Below are positions 25,953 to 39,849 of a stretch of DNA of 64,000 nt, piece after piece (within the stretch, counting starts at the first letter, position 1; every line of letters starts with the position of its first letter). Below the pieces are notes generated by a model. It was not told the origin of the DNA and ran no database searches. It saw only the letters and a list, made by a program, of their open reading frames with translations. The DNA is from Clusia tigrina (lineage: Eukaryota; Arthropoda; Insecta; Diptera; Clusiidae). The translations under genes were made by a program, and so were the position numbers. Where the stretch lies: assembly GCA_920105625.2 (NCBI GenBank), contig OV050032.1:109042542-109106541 (forward strand), in the 5' to 3' direction.

Positions 25953-28200
25953 ACCTTGAAATTTTGTAACAATAAAGTACCCGAGCCTCTTGTCAATTTA
26001 AGCCATCGCTCAAAGCTATGTTACCCTTGAGCCCCCAAATCAAACACTGATAAAACTTCTAGCGCCCCTAACTTCTTTACGGTACGTCCTACACCTATCA
26101 AAGTTTGCAACATACAAATGCTTGTAACTTTTTACTGGAGCGTCATAAAAGCTTGAAATTTTGTAACAATAAAGTACTCGAGCCTCTTGTCAATTTAAGT
26201 TATCGCTCAAAGCTATGCTACCCTTGAGTCCCAAATCAAACATTGATAAAACTTCAAACGCCCCTAACTTCTTTACGGTACGTCCTACACCTATCAAAGT
26301 TTGCAACATACAAATGCTTGTAACTTTTTACTGGAGCGTCATAAAACCTTGAAATTTTGTAACAATAAAGTACTCGATGCTCTTGTCAATTTAAGCCATC
26401 GCTCAAAGCTGTGCTACCCTAGAGTCCCAAATCAAACACTGATAAAACTTCAAACGCCCCTAACTTCTTTACGGTACGTCCTACACCTATCAAAGTTTGC
26501 AACATACAAATGCTTGTAACTTTTTACTGGAGCGTCATGAAACCTTGAAATTTTGTAACAATGAAGTACCCGAGCATCTTGTCAATTTAAGCTATCCCTC
26601 AAAACTATGCTAACCTAGAGTCCCAAATCAAACACTGATAAAACTTCAAATGGCACTAACTTCTTTACGGTACGTCCTACACCTATCAAAGTTTGCAACA
26701 TACAAATGCTTGTAACTTTTTACTGGAGCGTCATAAAACCTTGAAGTTTTGTAACAATAAAGTACTCGAGCATCTAGTCAATTTAAGCCATCGCTCAAAG
26801 CTATGCTACCCTAGAGTCCCAAATCAAACACTAATAAAACTTCAAACGCCCCTAACTTCTATACGGTACGTCCTACACCTATCAAAGTTTGCAACATACA
26901 AATGCTTGTAACTTTTTACTGGAGCGTCATAAAACCTTGAAATTTTGTAACAATAAAGTACTCGAGCCTCTTGTCAATTTAAGCCATCGCTCAAAGCTAT
27001 GCTACCCTAGAGTCCCAAATCAAACACTGAGAAAACTTCAAACGCCCCTAACTTCTTTACGGTACGTCCTACACCTATCAAAGTTGGCAACATACAAATG
27101 CTTGTAACTTTTTACTAGAGCGTCATAAAAATTTGAAATTTTGTAACAATAAAGTACTCGAGCCTCTTGTCAATTTAAGTTATCGCTCAAAGCTATGCTA
27201 CCCTTGTGTTCCAAATCAAACACTGATAAAACTTCAAACGCCCCTAACTTCTTTACGGTACGTCCTACACCTATCAAAGTTTCCAACATACAAATGCTTG
27301 TAACTTTTTACTGGAGCGTCATAAAACCTTGAAATTTTGTAACAATAAAGTACTCGATGCTCTTGTCAATTTAAGCCATCGCTCAAAGCTGTGCTACCCT
27401 AGAGTCCCAAATCAAACACTGATAAAACTTCAAACGCCCCTAACTTCTTTACGGTACGTCCTACACCTATCAAAGTTTGCAACATACAAATGCTTGTAAC
27501 TTTTTACTGGAGCGTCATAAAACTTTGAAATTTTGTAACAATAAAGTACCCGAGCCTCTTGTCAATTTAAGGTATCGCTCAAAGCTATGCTACCCTAGAG
27601 TCCCAAATCAAACACTGATAAAACTTCAAATGGCCCTAACTTCTATACGGTACGTCCTACACCTATCAAAGTTTGCAACATACAAATGCTTGTAACTTTT
27701 TACTGGAGCGTCATAAAACCTTGAAATTTTGTAACAATAAAGTACTCGAGCTTCTTGTCAATTTAAGCCATCGCTCAAAGCTATGCTACCCTTTAGTCCC
27801 AAATCAAACACTGATAAAACTTCAAACGCCCCTAACTTCTTTACTATACGTCTTACACCTATCAAAGTTTGCAACATACAAATGCTTGTAACTTTTTACT
27901 GGAGCGTCATAAAACCTTGAAATTTTGTAACAATAAAGTACCCGAGCCTCTTGTCAATTTAAGGTATCGCTCAAAGCTATGCTACCCTAGAGTCCCAAAT
28001 CAAACACTGATAAAACTTCAAATGGCCCTAACTTCTATACGGTACGTCCTACACCTATCAAAGTTTGCAACATACAAATGCTTGTAACTTTTTACTGGAG
28101 CGTCATAAAACCTTGAAATTTTGTAACAATAAAGTACTCGATGCTCTTGTCAATTTAAGCCATCGCTCAAAGCTGTGCTACCCTAGAGTCCCAAATCAAA
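25953..28200 (+). repeat. 12-monomer HOR unit of 2353 bp, copy 2
   Basis: This second near-identical copy can be followed to about 28200, where CACTAATAAAACTTGAAACG marks a switch to another monomer type. Copy-specific changes include GTCATGAAACC near 26538, CATCTAGTC near 26771 and CTTGTGTTCC near 27204. Confidence 0.87.
26026..26222 (+). repeat. 197-bp marker monomer (AGCCCCC), occurrence 4
   Basis: It has the same insertion, 12 monomers plus 1 bp after occurrence 3, in copy 2 of the 2353-bp unit. Confidence 0.9.
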
Positions 28201-29358
28201 CACTAATAAAACTTGAAACGCCCCTAACTTCTATACGGTACGTCCTACACCTATCAAAGTTTGCAACATACAAATGCTTGTAACTTTTTACTGGAGCGTC
28301 ATAAAACCTTGAAATTTTGTAACAATAAAGTACTCGAGCCTCTTGTCAATTTAAGCCATCGCTCAAAGCTATGCTACCCTAGAGTCCCAAATCAAACACT
28401 GATAAAACTTCAAACGCCCCTAACTTCTTTACGGTACGTCCTACACCTATCAAAGTTGGCAACATACAAATGCTTGTAACTTTTTACTAGAGCGTCATAA
28501 AAATTTGAAATTTTGTAACAATAAAGTACTCGAGCATCTTGTCAATTTAAGTTATCGCTCAAAGCTATGCTACCCTTGAGTCCCAAATCAAACACTGATA
28601 AAACTTCAAATGGCCCTAACTTCTTTACGGTACGTCCTACACCTATCAAAGTTTGAAACATACAAATGCTTGTAACTTTTTACTGGAGCGTCATAAAACC
28701 TTGAAATTTTGTAACAATAAAGTACTCGAGCCTCTTGTCAATTTAAGTAATCGCTCAAAGCTATGCTACCCTTGAGTCCCAAATCAAACACTGATAAAAC
28801 TTCAAATGGCCCTAACTTTTTTACGGTACGTCCTACACCTATCAAAGTTGGCAACATTCAAATGCTTGTAACTTTTTACTGGAGTGTCATAAAACCTTGA
28901 AATTTTGTAACAATAAAGTACTCGAGCCTCTTGTCAATTTAAGCCATCGCTCAAAGCTGTGCTACCCTAGAGTCCCAAATCAAACACTGATAAAACTTCA
29001 AACACCCCTAACTTCTATACGGTACATCCTACACCTATCAAAGTTTGCAACATACAAATGCTTGTAACTTTTTAGTGGAGCGTCATAAAACCTTGAAATT
29101 TTGTAACAATAAAGCACTCGAGCCTCTTGTCCATTTAAGCTATCGCTCAAAGCTATGCTACCCTAGATTCCCAAATCAAACACTGATAAAACTTCAAATG
29201 GCCCTAACTTCTATACGGTACGTCCTACACCTATCAAAGTTTGCAACATACAAATGCTTGTAACTTTTTACTGGAGCGTCATAAAACCTTGAAATTTTGT
29301 AACAATAAAGTAGTCGAGCCTCTTGTCAATTTAAGCTATCGCTCAAAACTATGCTACC

Positions 29359-29544
29359 CTAGAGTCCCAAATCAAACACTGATAAAACTTCAAATGGCCC
29401 TAACTTCTATACTGTACGTCCTACACCTATCAAAGTTGGCAACATTCAAATGCTTGTAACTTTTTACTGGAGCATCATAAAACCTTGAAATTTTGTAACA
29501 ATAAAGTACTCGAGCCTCTTGTCAATTAAAGCCATCGCTCAAAG
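29359..29544 (+). repeat. 186-bp monomer with 10-bp deletion
   Basis: The end of the monomer and the start of the next read CAAAGCTAGAGTCCC (around 29540-29554), lacking 10 bp of the usual AAAGCTATGCTACCCTAGAG. The repeated CTA motifs on both sides make the exact break ambiguous and suggest slippage between CTATG and CTAGAG. I saw no second copy. Confidence 0.9.
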
Positions 29545-31700
29545 CTAGAGTCCCAAATCAAACACTGATAAAACTTCAAACACCCCTAACTTCTATACGG
29601 TACATCCTACACCTATCAAAGTTTGCAACATACAAATGCTTGTAACTTTTTACTGGAGAGTCATAAAACCTTGAAATTTTGTAACAATAAAGTACTCGAG
29701 CCTCTTGGCAATTTAAGCCATCGCTCAAAGCTATGATATCCTTGGGTCCCAAATCAAACACTGATAAAACTTCAAATGGCCCTAACTTATTTACGGTACG
29801 TCCTACACCTATCAAAGTTGGCAACATTCAAATGCTTGTAACTTTTTACTGGAGCGTCATAGAACCTTGAAATTTTGTAACAATAAAGTACTCGAGCCTC
29901 TTGTCAATTTAATCCATCGCTCAAAGCTATGCTACCCTTGAGTCCCAAATCAAACACTGATAAAACTTCAAAAGCCCCTAACTTCTTTACGGTACGTCCT
30001 ACACCTATCAAAGTTTGCAACATACAAATGCTTGTAACTTTTTACTGGAGCGTCATAAAACCTTGAAATTTTGTAACAATAAAGTACTCGAGCCTCTTGT
30101 CAATTTAAGCCATCGCTCAAAGCTATGCTACCCTTGAGTCCCAAATCAAACATTGATAAAACTTCAAATGCCCCTAACTTCTTTACGGTACGTCCTACAC
30201 CTATCAAAGTTTGCAACATACAAATGCTTGTAACTGTTTACTGGAGCGTCATAAAACCTTGAAATTTTGTAACAATAAAGTACTCGAGCCTCTTGTCAAT
30301 TTAAGCCATCGCTCAAAGTTATGCTACCCTAGAGTCCCAAATCAAACACTGATAAAACTTCAAACGCCCCTAACTTCTTTACGGTACTTCCTACACCTAT
30401 CAAAGTTTGCAACATACAAATGCTTGTAACTTTTTACTGGAGCGTCATAAAAACTTGAAATTTTGTAACAATAAAGTACTCGAGCATCTTGTCAATTTAA
30501 GTTATCGCTCAAACCTATGCTACCCTAGAGTCCCAAATCAAACACTGATAAAACTTCAAACGCCCCTAACTTCTTTACGGTACGTCCTACACCTATCAAA
30601 GTTGGCAACATACAAATGCTTGTAACTTTTTACTAGAGCGTCATAAAAATTTGAAATTTTGTAACAATTAAGTACTCGAGCATCTTGTCAATTTAAGTTA
30701 TCGCTCAAAGCTGTGCTACCCTTGAGTCATAAATCAAACACTGATCATACTTCAAACGCCCCTAACTTCTTTACGGTACGTCCTACACCTATCAAAGTTT
30801 GCAACATACAAATGCTTGTAACTTTTTACTGGAGCGTCATCAAACCTAGAAATTTTGTAACAATTAAGTACTCGAGCCTCTTGTCAATTTAAGCCATCGC
30901 TCAAAGCTATGCTACCCTTGAGTCCCAATTCAAACACTGATAAAACTTCAAATGGCCCTAACTTTTATACGGTACTTCCTACACCAATCAAAGTTTGCAA
31001 CATACAAATGCTTGTAACTTTTTACTGGAGCGTCATAAAACCTTGAAATTTTGTAACAATAAAGTACTCGAGCCTCTTGTCAATTTAGGCCATCGCTCAA
31101 AGCTATGCTACCCTAGAGTCCCAAATCAAACACTGATAAAACTTCAAACGCCCCTAACTTCTTTACGGTACGTCCTACACCTATCAAAGTTTGCAACATA
31201 CAAATGTTTGTAACTTTTTACTGGAGCGTCATAAAACCTTGAAATTTTGTAACAATGAAGTACTCGAGCCTCTTGTCAATTTAAGCTATCGCTCAAAGCT
31301 ATGCTACCCTTGAGTCCCTAATCAAACACTGATAAAACTTCAAATGGCCCTAACTTCTATACGGTACGTCCTACACCTATCAAAGTTTGCAACATACAAA
31401 TGCTTGTATCTTTTTACTGGAGCTTCATAAAACCTTGAAATTTTGTAACAATGAAGTACTCGAGCCTCTTGTCAATTTAAGCCATCGCTCAAAGCTATGC
31501 TACCCTTGAGTCCCAAATCCAATACTGACAAAACTTCAATTGGCCCTAACTTCTATCCGGTACGTCCTAAACCTATCAAAGTTTGCAACATACAAATGCT
31601 TGTAACTTTTTACTGGAGCGTCATAAGACCTTGAAATTTTGTAACAATAAAGTACTCGAGCCTCTTGTCAATTTAAGTTATCGCTCAAAGCTATGCTACC

Positions 31701-31909
31701 CTAGAGTCCCAAATCAAACACTGATAAAACTTCAAACGCCCCTAACTTCTTTACGGTACGACCTACACCTATCAAAGTTTGCAACATACAAATGCTTGTA
31801 ACTTTTTACTGGAGCGTCATAAAACCTTGAAATTTTGTAACAATAAAGTACTCGAGCCTCTTGTCAATTTAAGCCATCGCTCAAAGCTAACGCTCAAAGC
31901 TATGCTACC
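31701..31909 (+). repeat. 209-bp monomer with 13-bp duplication, occurrence 1
   Basis: The 13-bp segment CGCTCAAAGCTAA (31878-31890) is followed directly by CGCTCAAAGCTA, a short tandem duplication near the monomer end. This copy has AAGCCATCGC before it; the other six have AAGCTATCGC. Confidence 0.93.
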
Positions 31910-33900
31910 CTTGAGTCCCAAATCAAACACTGATAAAACTTCAAATGGCCCTAACTTCTATACGGTACATCCTACACCTATCAAAGTTGGCAACATTCAA
32001 ATGCTTGTAACTTTTTACTGGAGCGTCAGAAAACCTTGAAATTTTGTAACAATGAAGTACCCGAGCCTCTTGTCAATTTAAGTTATCGCTCAAAGCTATG
32101 CTATCCTTGAGTCCCAAATCAAACACGGATAAAACTTCAAATGGCCCTAACTTCTATACGGTACGCCCTACACCTATCAAAGTTTGGAACATACAAATGC
32201 TTGTAACTTTTTACTGGAGCGTCATAAAACCTTGAAATTTTGTACCAATGAAGTACTCAAGCCTCTTGTCAATTAAGGCTATCGCTCAAAGCTATGCTAC
32301 CCTTGAGTTCCAAATCAAACACTGTTAAAACTTCAAATGGCCCTAACTTTTATACGGTACGTCCTACACCAATCAAAGTTGGCAACATTCAAATGCTTGT
32401 AACTTTTTACTGGAGCGTCATAAAACCTTGAAATTTTGTAACATGAAAGTTCTCGAGCCTCTTGTCAATTTAAGCTTTTGCTCAAAGCTATGCTACCCTA
32501 GAGTCCCAAATCAAACACTGATAAAACTTCAAATGGCCCTAACTTCTTTACGGTACGTCCTACACCTATCAAAGTTTGCAACATTCAAATGCTTGGAACT
32601 TTTTACTGGAGCGTCATAAAACCTTGAAATTTTGTAACAATGAAGTACCCGAGCCTTTTGTCAATTTAAGCTATCGCTCAAAGCTATGCTACCCTAGAGT
32701 CCCAAATCAAACACTGATAAAACTTCAAACGCCCCTAACTTCTTTACGGTACGTCCTACACCTATCAAAGTTTGCAACATACAAATGCTTGTAACTTTTT
32801 ACTGGAACGTCATAAAACCTTGAAATTTTGTAACAATGAAGTACCCGAGCCTCTTGTCAATTTAAGCAATCGCTCAAAGCTATGCTACTCTAGAGTCCCA
32901 AATCAAACACTGATAAAACTTCAAATGACCCTAACTTCTTTACGGTACGTCCTACACATATCAAAGTTTGCAACATTCAAATGCTTGTAACTTTTTACTG
33001 GAGCGACATAAAACCTTGAAATTTTGTAACAATGAAGTACCCGATCCTCTTGTCAATTTAAGCCATCGCTCAAAGCTATGCTACTCTAGAGTCCCAAATC
33101 AAACACTGATAAAACTTCAAATGACCCTAACTTCTTTACGGTACGTCCTACACCTATCAAAGTTGGCAACATTCAAATGCTTGTAGCTTTTTACTGGAGC
33201 GTCATAAAACCTTGAAATTTGGTAACAATAAAGAACTCTAGCCTCTTGTCAATTTAAGCTATCGCTCAAAGCTATGCTACCCTTTGTCCCAAATCAAACA
33301 CTGATAAAACTTCAAATAGCCGTAACTTCTATACGGTACGTCCTACACCTATCAAAGTTTGCAACATACAAATGCTTGTAACTTTTTACTGGAGCGTCAT
33401 AAAACCTTGAAATTTTGTAACAATGAAGTACCCGAGCCTCTTGTCAATTGAAGTTATCGCTCAAAGCTATGCTACCCTTGAGTCCCAAATCAAACACTGA
33501 TAAAACTTCAAATGGCCCTAACTTCTATACGGTACGCCCTACACCTATCAAAGTTTGCAACATACAAATGCTTGTAACTTTTTACTGGAGCGTCATAAAA
33601 CCTTGAAATTTTGTACCAATGAAGTACTCAAGCCTCTTGTCAATTAAGGCTATCGCTCAAAGCTATGCTACCCTTGAGTCCCAAATCAAACACTGATAAA
33701 ACTTCAAATGGCCCTAACTTTTATACGGTACGTCCTACACCAATCAAAGTTGGCAACATTCAAATGCTTGTAACTTTTTACTGGAGCGTCATAAAACCTT
33801 GAAATTTTGTAACATGAAAGTTCTCGATCCTCTTGTCAATTTAAGCTTTCGCTCAAAGCTATGCTACCCTAGATTCCCAAATCAAACACTGATAAAACTT

Positions 33901-35511
33901 CAAATGGCCCTAACTTCTTTACGGTACGTCCTACACCTATCAAAGTTTGCAACATTCAAATGCTTGTAACTTTTTACTGGAGCGTCATAAAACCTTGAAA
34001 TTTTGTAACAATGAAGTACCCGAGCCTCTTGTCAATTTAAGCTATCGCTCAAAGCTATGCTACCCTAGAGTCCCAAATCAAACACTGATAAAACTTCAAA
34101 CGCCCCTAACTTCTTTACGGTACGTCCTACACCTATCAAAGTTTTCAACATACAAATGCTTGTAACTTTTTACTGGAACGTCATAAAACCTTGAAATTTT
34201 GTAACAATGAAGTACCCGAGCCTCTTGTCAATTTAAGCCATCGCTCAAAGCTATACTACTCTAGAGTCCCAAATCAAACACTGATAAAACTTCAAATGAC
34301 CCTAACTTCTTTACGGTACGTCCTACACCTATCAAAGTTTGCAACATTCAAATGCTTGTAACTTTTTACTGGAGCGACATAAAACCTTGAAATTTTGTAA
34401 CAACGAAGTACCCGAGCCTCTTGTCAATTTAAGCTATCGCTCAAAGCTATGCTACACTAGAGACCAAATCAAACACGGATAAAACTTCAAATGGCCCTAA
34501 CTTCTATACGGTACGTCCTACACCTATCAAAGTTTGCAACATACAAATGCTTGTATCTTTTTACTGGAGCTTCATAAAACCTTGAAATTTTGTAACAATG
34601 AAGTACTCGAGCCTCTTGTCAATTTAAGCCATCGCTCAAAGCTATGCTACCCTTGAGTCCCAAATCCAATACTGACAAAACTTCAAATGGCCCTAACTTC
34701 TATCCGGTACGTCCTAAACCTATCAAAGTTTGCAACATACAAATGCTTGTAACTTTTTACTGGAGCGTCATAAGACCTTGAAATTTTGTAACAATAAAGT
34801 ACTCGAGCCTCTTGTCAATTTAAGTTATCGCTCAAAGCTATGCTACCCTAGAGTCCCAAATCAAACACTGATAAAACTTCAAACGCCCCTAACTTCTATA
34901 CGGTACGACCTACACCTATCAAAGTTTGCAACATACAAATGCTTGTAACTTTTTACTGGAGCGTCATAAAACCTTGAAATTTTGTAACAATAAAGTACTC
35001 GAGCCTCTTGTCAATTTAAGCTATCGCTCAAAGCTAACGCTCAAAGCTATGCTACCCTTGAGTCCCAAATCAAACACTGATAAAACTTCAAATGGCCCTA
35101 ACTTCTATACGGTATGTCCTACACCTATCAAAGTTGGCAACATTCAAATGCTTGTAAATTTTTACTGGAGCGTCATAAAACCTTGAAATTTTGTAACAAT
35201 AAAGAACTCTAGCCTCTTGTCAATTTAAGCTATCGCTCAAAGCTATGCTACCCTTGAGTCCCAAATCAAACACTGATAAAACTTCAAATAGCCCTAAGTT
35301 CTATACGGTACGTCCTACACCTATCAAAGTTTGCAACATACAAATGCTTATAACTTTTTACTGGAGCGTCATAAAACCTTGAAATTTTGTAACAATGAAG
35401 TACCCGAGCCTCTTGTCAATTTAAGTTATCGCTCAAACCTATGCTACCCTTGAGTCCCAAATCAAACACTGATAAAACTTCAAATGGCCCTAACTTCTAT
35501 ACGGTACGCCC
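33901..35511 (+). repeat. Left copy of a block repeated at about 41.6-43.4 kb
   Basis: This segment realigns at 7682 bp at its left (33947 with 41629, both with GTTTTCAACATAC downstream). Further right it realigns at 7878 bp (34730 with 42608, 34926 with 42804). The 196-bp step comes from one extra monomer at about 42021 in the right copy. Shared rarities include CTAGAGACCAAATC, one base short, at about 34460 and 42338. Confidence 0.78.
34848..35056 (+). repeat. 209-bp monomer with 13-bp duplication, occurrence 2
   Basis: It carries the same duplication, at 35025-35037, followed by a monomer with GGTATGTCC and TTGTAAATTTTTACTGG. Confidence 0.93.
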
Positions 35512-37680
35512 TACACCTATCAAAGTTTGCAACATACAAATGCTTGTAACTTTTTACTGGTGCGTCATAAAACCTTGAAATTTTGTACCAATGAAGTACT
35601 CAAGCCTCTTGTCAATTAAGGCTATCGCTCAAAGCTATGCTGCCCTTGAGTCCCAAATCAAACACTGATAAAACCTCAAATGGCCCTAACTTTTATACGG
35701 TACGTCCTACACCAATCAAAGTTGGCAACATTCAAATGCTTGTAACTTTTTACTGGAGCGTCATAAAACCTTGAAATTTTGTAACATGAAAGTTCTCGAG
35801 CCTCTTGTCAATTTAAGCTTTCGCTCAAAGCTATGCTACCCTAGAGTCCCAAATCAAACACTGATAAAACTTCAAATGGCCCTAACTTCTATACGGTACG
35901 TCCTACACCTATCAAAGTTTGCAACATACAAATGCTTGTATCTTTTTACTGGAGCTTCATAAAACCTTGAAATTTTGTAACAATGAAGTACTCGAGCCTC
36001 TTGTCAATTTAAGCCATCGCTCAAAGCTATGCTACCCTTGAGTCCCAAATCCAATACTGACAAAACTTCAAATGGCCCTAACTTATATCCGGTACGTCCT
36101 AAACCTATCAAAGTTTGCAACATACAAATGCTTGTAACTTTTTACTGGAGCGTCATAAAACCTTGAAATTTTGTAACAATAAAGTACTCGAGCCTCTTGT
36201 CAATTTAAGTTATCGCTCAAAGCTATGCTACCCTAGATTCCCAAATCAAACACTGATAAAACTTTAAACGCCCCTAACTTCTTTACGGTACGACCTACAC
36301 CTATCAAAGTTTGCAACATACAAATGCTTGTAACATTTTACTGGAGCGTCATAAAACCTTGAAATTTTGTAACAATAAAGTACTCGAGCCTCTTGTCAAT
36401 TTAAGCTATCGCTCAAAGCTAACGCTCAAAGCTATGCTACCCTACAGTCCCAAATCAAACACTGATATAACATCAAATGGCCCTAACTTCTATACGGTAT
36501 ATCCTACACCTATCAAAGTTGGCAACATACAAATGCTTGTAACTTTTTACTGGAGCGTCATAAAACATTGAAATTTTGTAACAATAAAGTACTCAAGCCT
36601 CTTGTCAATTTAAGCTATCGCTCAAAGCTATGCTAACCTTGAGTCCCAAATCAAACACTGATAAAACTTCAAATAGCCCTAACTTCTATACGGTACGTCC
36701 TACACCTATCAAAGTTTGCAACATACAAATGCTTATAACTTTTTACTGGAGCGTCATAAAACCTTGAAATTTTGTAACAATGAAGTACCCGAGCCTCTTG
36801 TCAATTTAAGTTATCGCTCAAAGCTATGCTACCCTTGAGTCCCAAATCAAACACTGATAAAACTTCAAATGGCCCTAACTTCTATACGGTACGCCCTACA
36901 CCTATCAAAGTTTGCAACATACAAATGCTTGTAACTTTTTACTGGAGCGTCATAAAACCTTGAAATTTTGTACCAATGAAGTACTCAAGCCTCTTGTCAA
37001 TTAAGGCTATCGCTCAAAGCTATGCTGCCCTTGAGTCCCAAATCAAACACTGATAAAACTTCAAATGGCCCTAAGTTTTATACGGTACGTCCTACACCTA
37101 TCAAAGTTTGCAACATTCAAATGCTTGTAACTTTTTACTGGAGCGTCATAAAACCTTGAAATTTTGTAACAATGAAGTACCCGAGCCTCTTGCCAATTTA
37201 AGCTATCGCACAAAGCTATGCTACCCTAGAGTCCCAAATCAAACACTGATAAAACTTCAAACGCCCCTAACTTCTTTACGGTACGTCCTACACCTATCAA
37301 AGTTTGCAACATACAAATGCTTGTAACTTTTTACTGGAACGTCATAAAACCTTGAAATTTTGTAACAATGAAGTACCCGAGCCTCTTGTCAATTTAAGCC
37401 ATCGCTCAAAGCTATGCTACTCTAGAGTCCCAAATCAAACACTGATAAAACTTCAAATGACCCTAACTTCTTTACGGTACGTCCTACACCTATCAAAGTT
37501 TGCAACATTCAAATGCTTGTAACTTTTTACTGGAGCGACATAAAACCTTGAAATTTTGTAACAATGAAGTACCCGAGCCTCTTGTCAATTTAAGCTATCG
37601 CTCAAAGCTATGCTTCCCTTGTGTCCCAAATCAAACACTGATAATATTTCAAATGGCTCTAACTTCTATACGGTACGTCC
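35512..37680 (+). repeat. 11-monomer HOR unit of 2169 bp, copy 1
   Basis: The length is 11 x 196 + 13, the extra 13 bp being the duplication in the monomer at 36233. It realigns with 37681 (offset 2169) and with 43390 (offset 7878). Shared markers are TACTGGTGCGTC at the left edge, GTACCAATGAAG with CAATTAAGGC, GTAACATGAAAGTTCTCGAG, CTATCGCACAAAG, and TTCCCTTGTGTCCC with GATAATATTTC. Confidence 0.86.
36233..36441 (+). repeat. 209-bp monomer with 13-bp duplication, occurrence 3
   Basis: It carries the same duplication, at 36410-36422. It shares TTGTAACATTTTACTGG and CTAGATTCCC with the copies at 38402 and 44111. Confidence 0.93.
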
Positions 37681-39849
37681 TACACCTATCAAAGTTTGCA
37701 ACATACAAATGCTTGTAACTTTTTACTGGTGCGTCATAAAACCTTGAAATTTTGTACCAATGAAGTACTCAAGCCTCTTGTCAATTAAGGCTATCGCTCA
37801 AAGCTATGCTGCCCTTGAGTCCCAAATCAAACACTGATAAAACCTCAAATGGCCCTAACTTTTATACGGTACGTCCTACACCAATCAAAGTTGGCAACAT
37901 TCAAATGCTTGTAACTTTTTACTGGAGCGTCATAAAACCTTGAAATTTTGTAACATGAAAGTTCTCGAGCCTCTTGTCAATTTAAGCTTTCGCTCAAAGC
38001 TATGCTACCCTAGAGTCCCAAATCAAACACTGATAAAACTTCAAATGGCCCTAACTTCTATACGGTACGTCCTACACCTATCAAAGTTTGCAACATACAA
38101 ATGCTTGTATCTTTTTACTGGAGCTTCATAAAACCTTGAAATTTTGTAACAATGAAGTACTCGAGCCTCTTGTCAATTTAAGCCATCGCTCAAAGCTATG
38201 CTACCCTTGAGTCCCAAATCCAATACTGACAAAACTTCAAATGGCCCTAACTTATATCCGGTACGTCCTAAACCTATCAAAGTTTGCAACATACAAATGC
38301 TTGTAACTTTTTACTGGAGCGTCATAAGACCTTGAAATTTTGTAACAATAAAGTACTCGAGCCTCTTGTCAATTTAAGTTATCTCTCAAAGCTATGCTAC
38401 CCTAGATTCCCAAATCAAACACTGATAAAACTTTAAACGCCCCTAACTTCTTTACGGTACGACCTACACCTATCAAAGTTTGCAACATACAAATGCTTGT
38501 AACATTTTACTGGAGCGTCATAAAACCTTGAAATTTTGTAACAATAAAGTACTCGAGCCTCTTGTCAATTTAAGCTATCGCTCAAAGCTAACGCTCAAAG
38601 CTATGCTACCCTTGAGTCCCAAATCAAACACTGATAAAACTTCAAATGGCCCTAACTTCTATACGGTATATCCTACACCTATCAAAGTTGGCAACATTCA
38701 AATGCTTGTAACTTTTTACTGGAGCGTCATAAAACCTTGAAATTTTGTAACAATAAAGAACTCTAGCCTCTTGTCAATTTAAGCTATCGCTCAAAGCTAT
38801 GCTAACCTTGAGTCCCAAATCAAACACTGATAAAACTTCAAATGGCCCTAACTTCTATACGGTACGTCCTACACCTATCAAAGTTTGCAACATACAAATG
38901 CTTATAACTTTTTACTGGAGCGTCATAAAACCTTGAAATTTTGTAACAATGAAGTACCCGAGCCTCTTGTCAATTTAAGTTATCGCTCAAAGCTATGCTA
39001 CCCTTGAGTCCCAAATCAAACACTGATAAAACTTCAAATGGCCCTAACTTCTATACGGTACGCCCTACACCTATCAAAGTTTGCAACATACAAATGCTTG
39101 TAACTTTTTACTGGAGCGTCATAAAACCTTGAAATTTTGTACCAATGAAGTACTCAAGCCTCTTGTCAATTAAGGCTATCGCTCAAAGCTATGCTGCCCT
39201 TGAGTCCCAAATCAAACACTGATAAAACTTCAAATGGCCCTAAGTTTTATACGGTACGTCCTACACCTATCAAAGTTTGCAACATTCAAATGCTTGTAAC
39301 TTTTTACTGGAGCGTCATAAAACCTTGAAATTTTGTAACAATGAAGTACCCGAGCCTCTTGCCAATTTAAGCTATCGCACAAAGCTATGCTACCCTAGAG
39401 TCCCAAATGAAACACTGATAAAACTTCAAACGCCCCTAACTTCTTTACGGTACGTCCTACACCTATCAAAGTTTGCAACATACAAATGCTTGTAACTTTT
39501 TACTGGAACGTCATAAAACCTTGAAATTTTGTAACAATGAAGTACCCGAGCCTCTTGTCAATTTAAGCCATCGCTCAAAGCTATGCTACTCTAGAGTCCC
39601 AAATCAAACACTGATAAAACTTCAAATGACCCTAACTTCTTTACGGTACGTCCTACACCTATCAAAGTTTGCAACATTCAAATGCTTGTAACTTTTTACT
39701 GGAGCGACATAAAACCTTGAAATTTTGTAACAATGAAGTACCCGAGCCTCTTGTCAATTTAAGCTATCGCTCAAAGCTATGCTTCCCTTGTGTCCCAAAT
39801 CAAACACTGATAATATTTCAAATGGCTCTAACTTCTATACGGTACGTCC
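37681..39849 (+). repeat. 11-monomer HOR unit of 2169 bp, copy 2
   Basis: This tandem second copy is very close to copy 1. Differences include CTACAGTCCC with GATATAACATC near 36444-36474 in copy 1, where this copy has the common form, and AAATGAAACACTG near 39408 only here. Confidence 0.86.
38402..38610 (+). repeat. 209-bp monomer with 13-bp duplication, occurrence 4
   Basis: It carries the same duplication, at 38579-38591, 2169 bp after occurrence 3. That distance is 11 monomers plus 13 bp. Confidence 0.93.

Larger units (their letters stand above)
28201..33900 (+). repeat. Poorly ordered, more divergent satellite segment
   Basis: Monomers here are full-length satellite but show many private substitutions and no clear repeated block. 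Examples are TTTAGTGGAGCG (29072), a 10-bp deletion at 29547, GAGTCATAAATC with CTGATCATAC (30727-30750), AAACCTAGAAATT (30844) and TCAATTGGCCC (31537). It is the longest part of the window where I see no HOR. It may be an older stretch that escaped recent homogenisation, or a junction between two amplified domains. No foreign sequence was found in it. Confidence 0.65.

Noticed and set aside
3740..29827. Minus-strand open reading frames of 61-83 codons (for example at 3740-3991, 7455-7706, 10975-11226, 12151-12402 and 29576-29827)
   Set aside because: They are the reverse complement of the satellite where point changes happen to remove stops. They recur with the repeat and show no recognisable domain.
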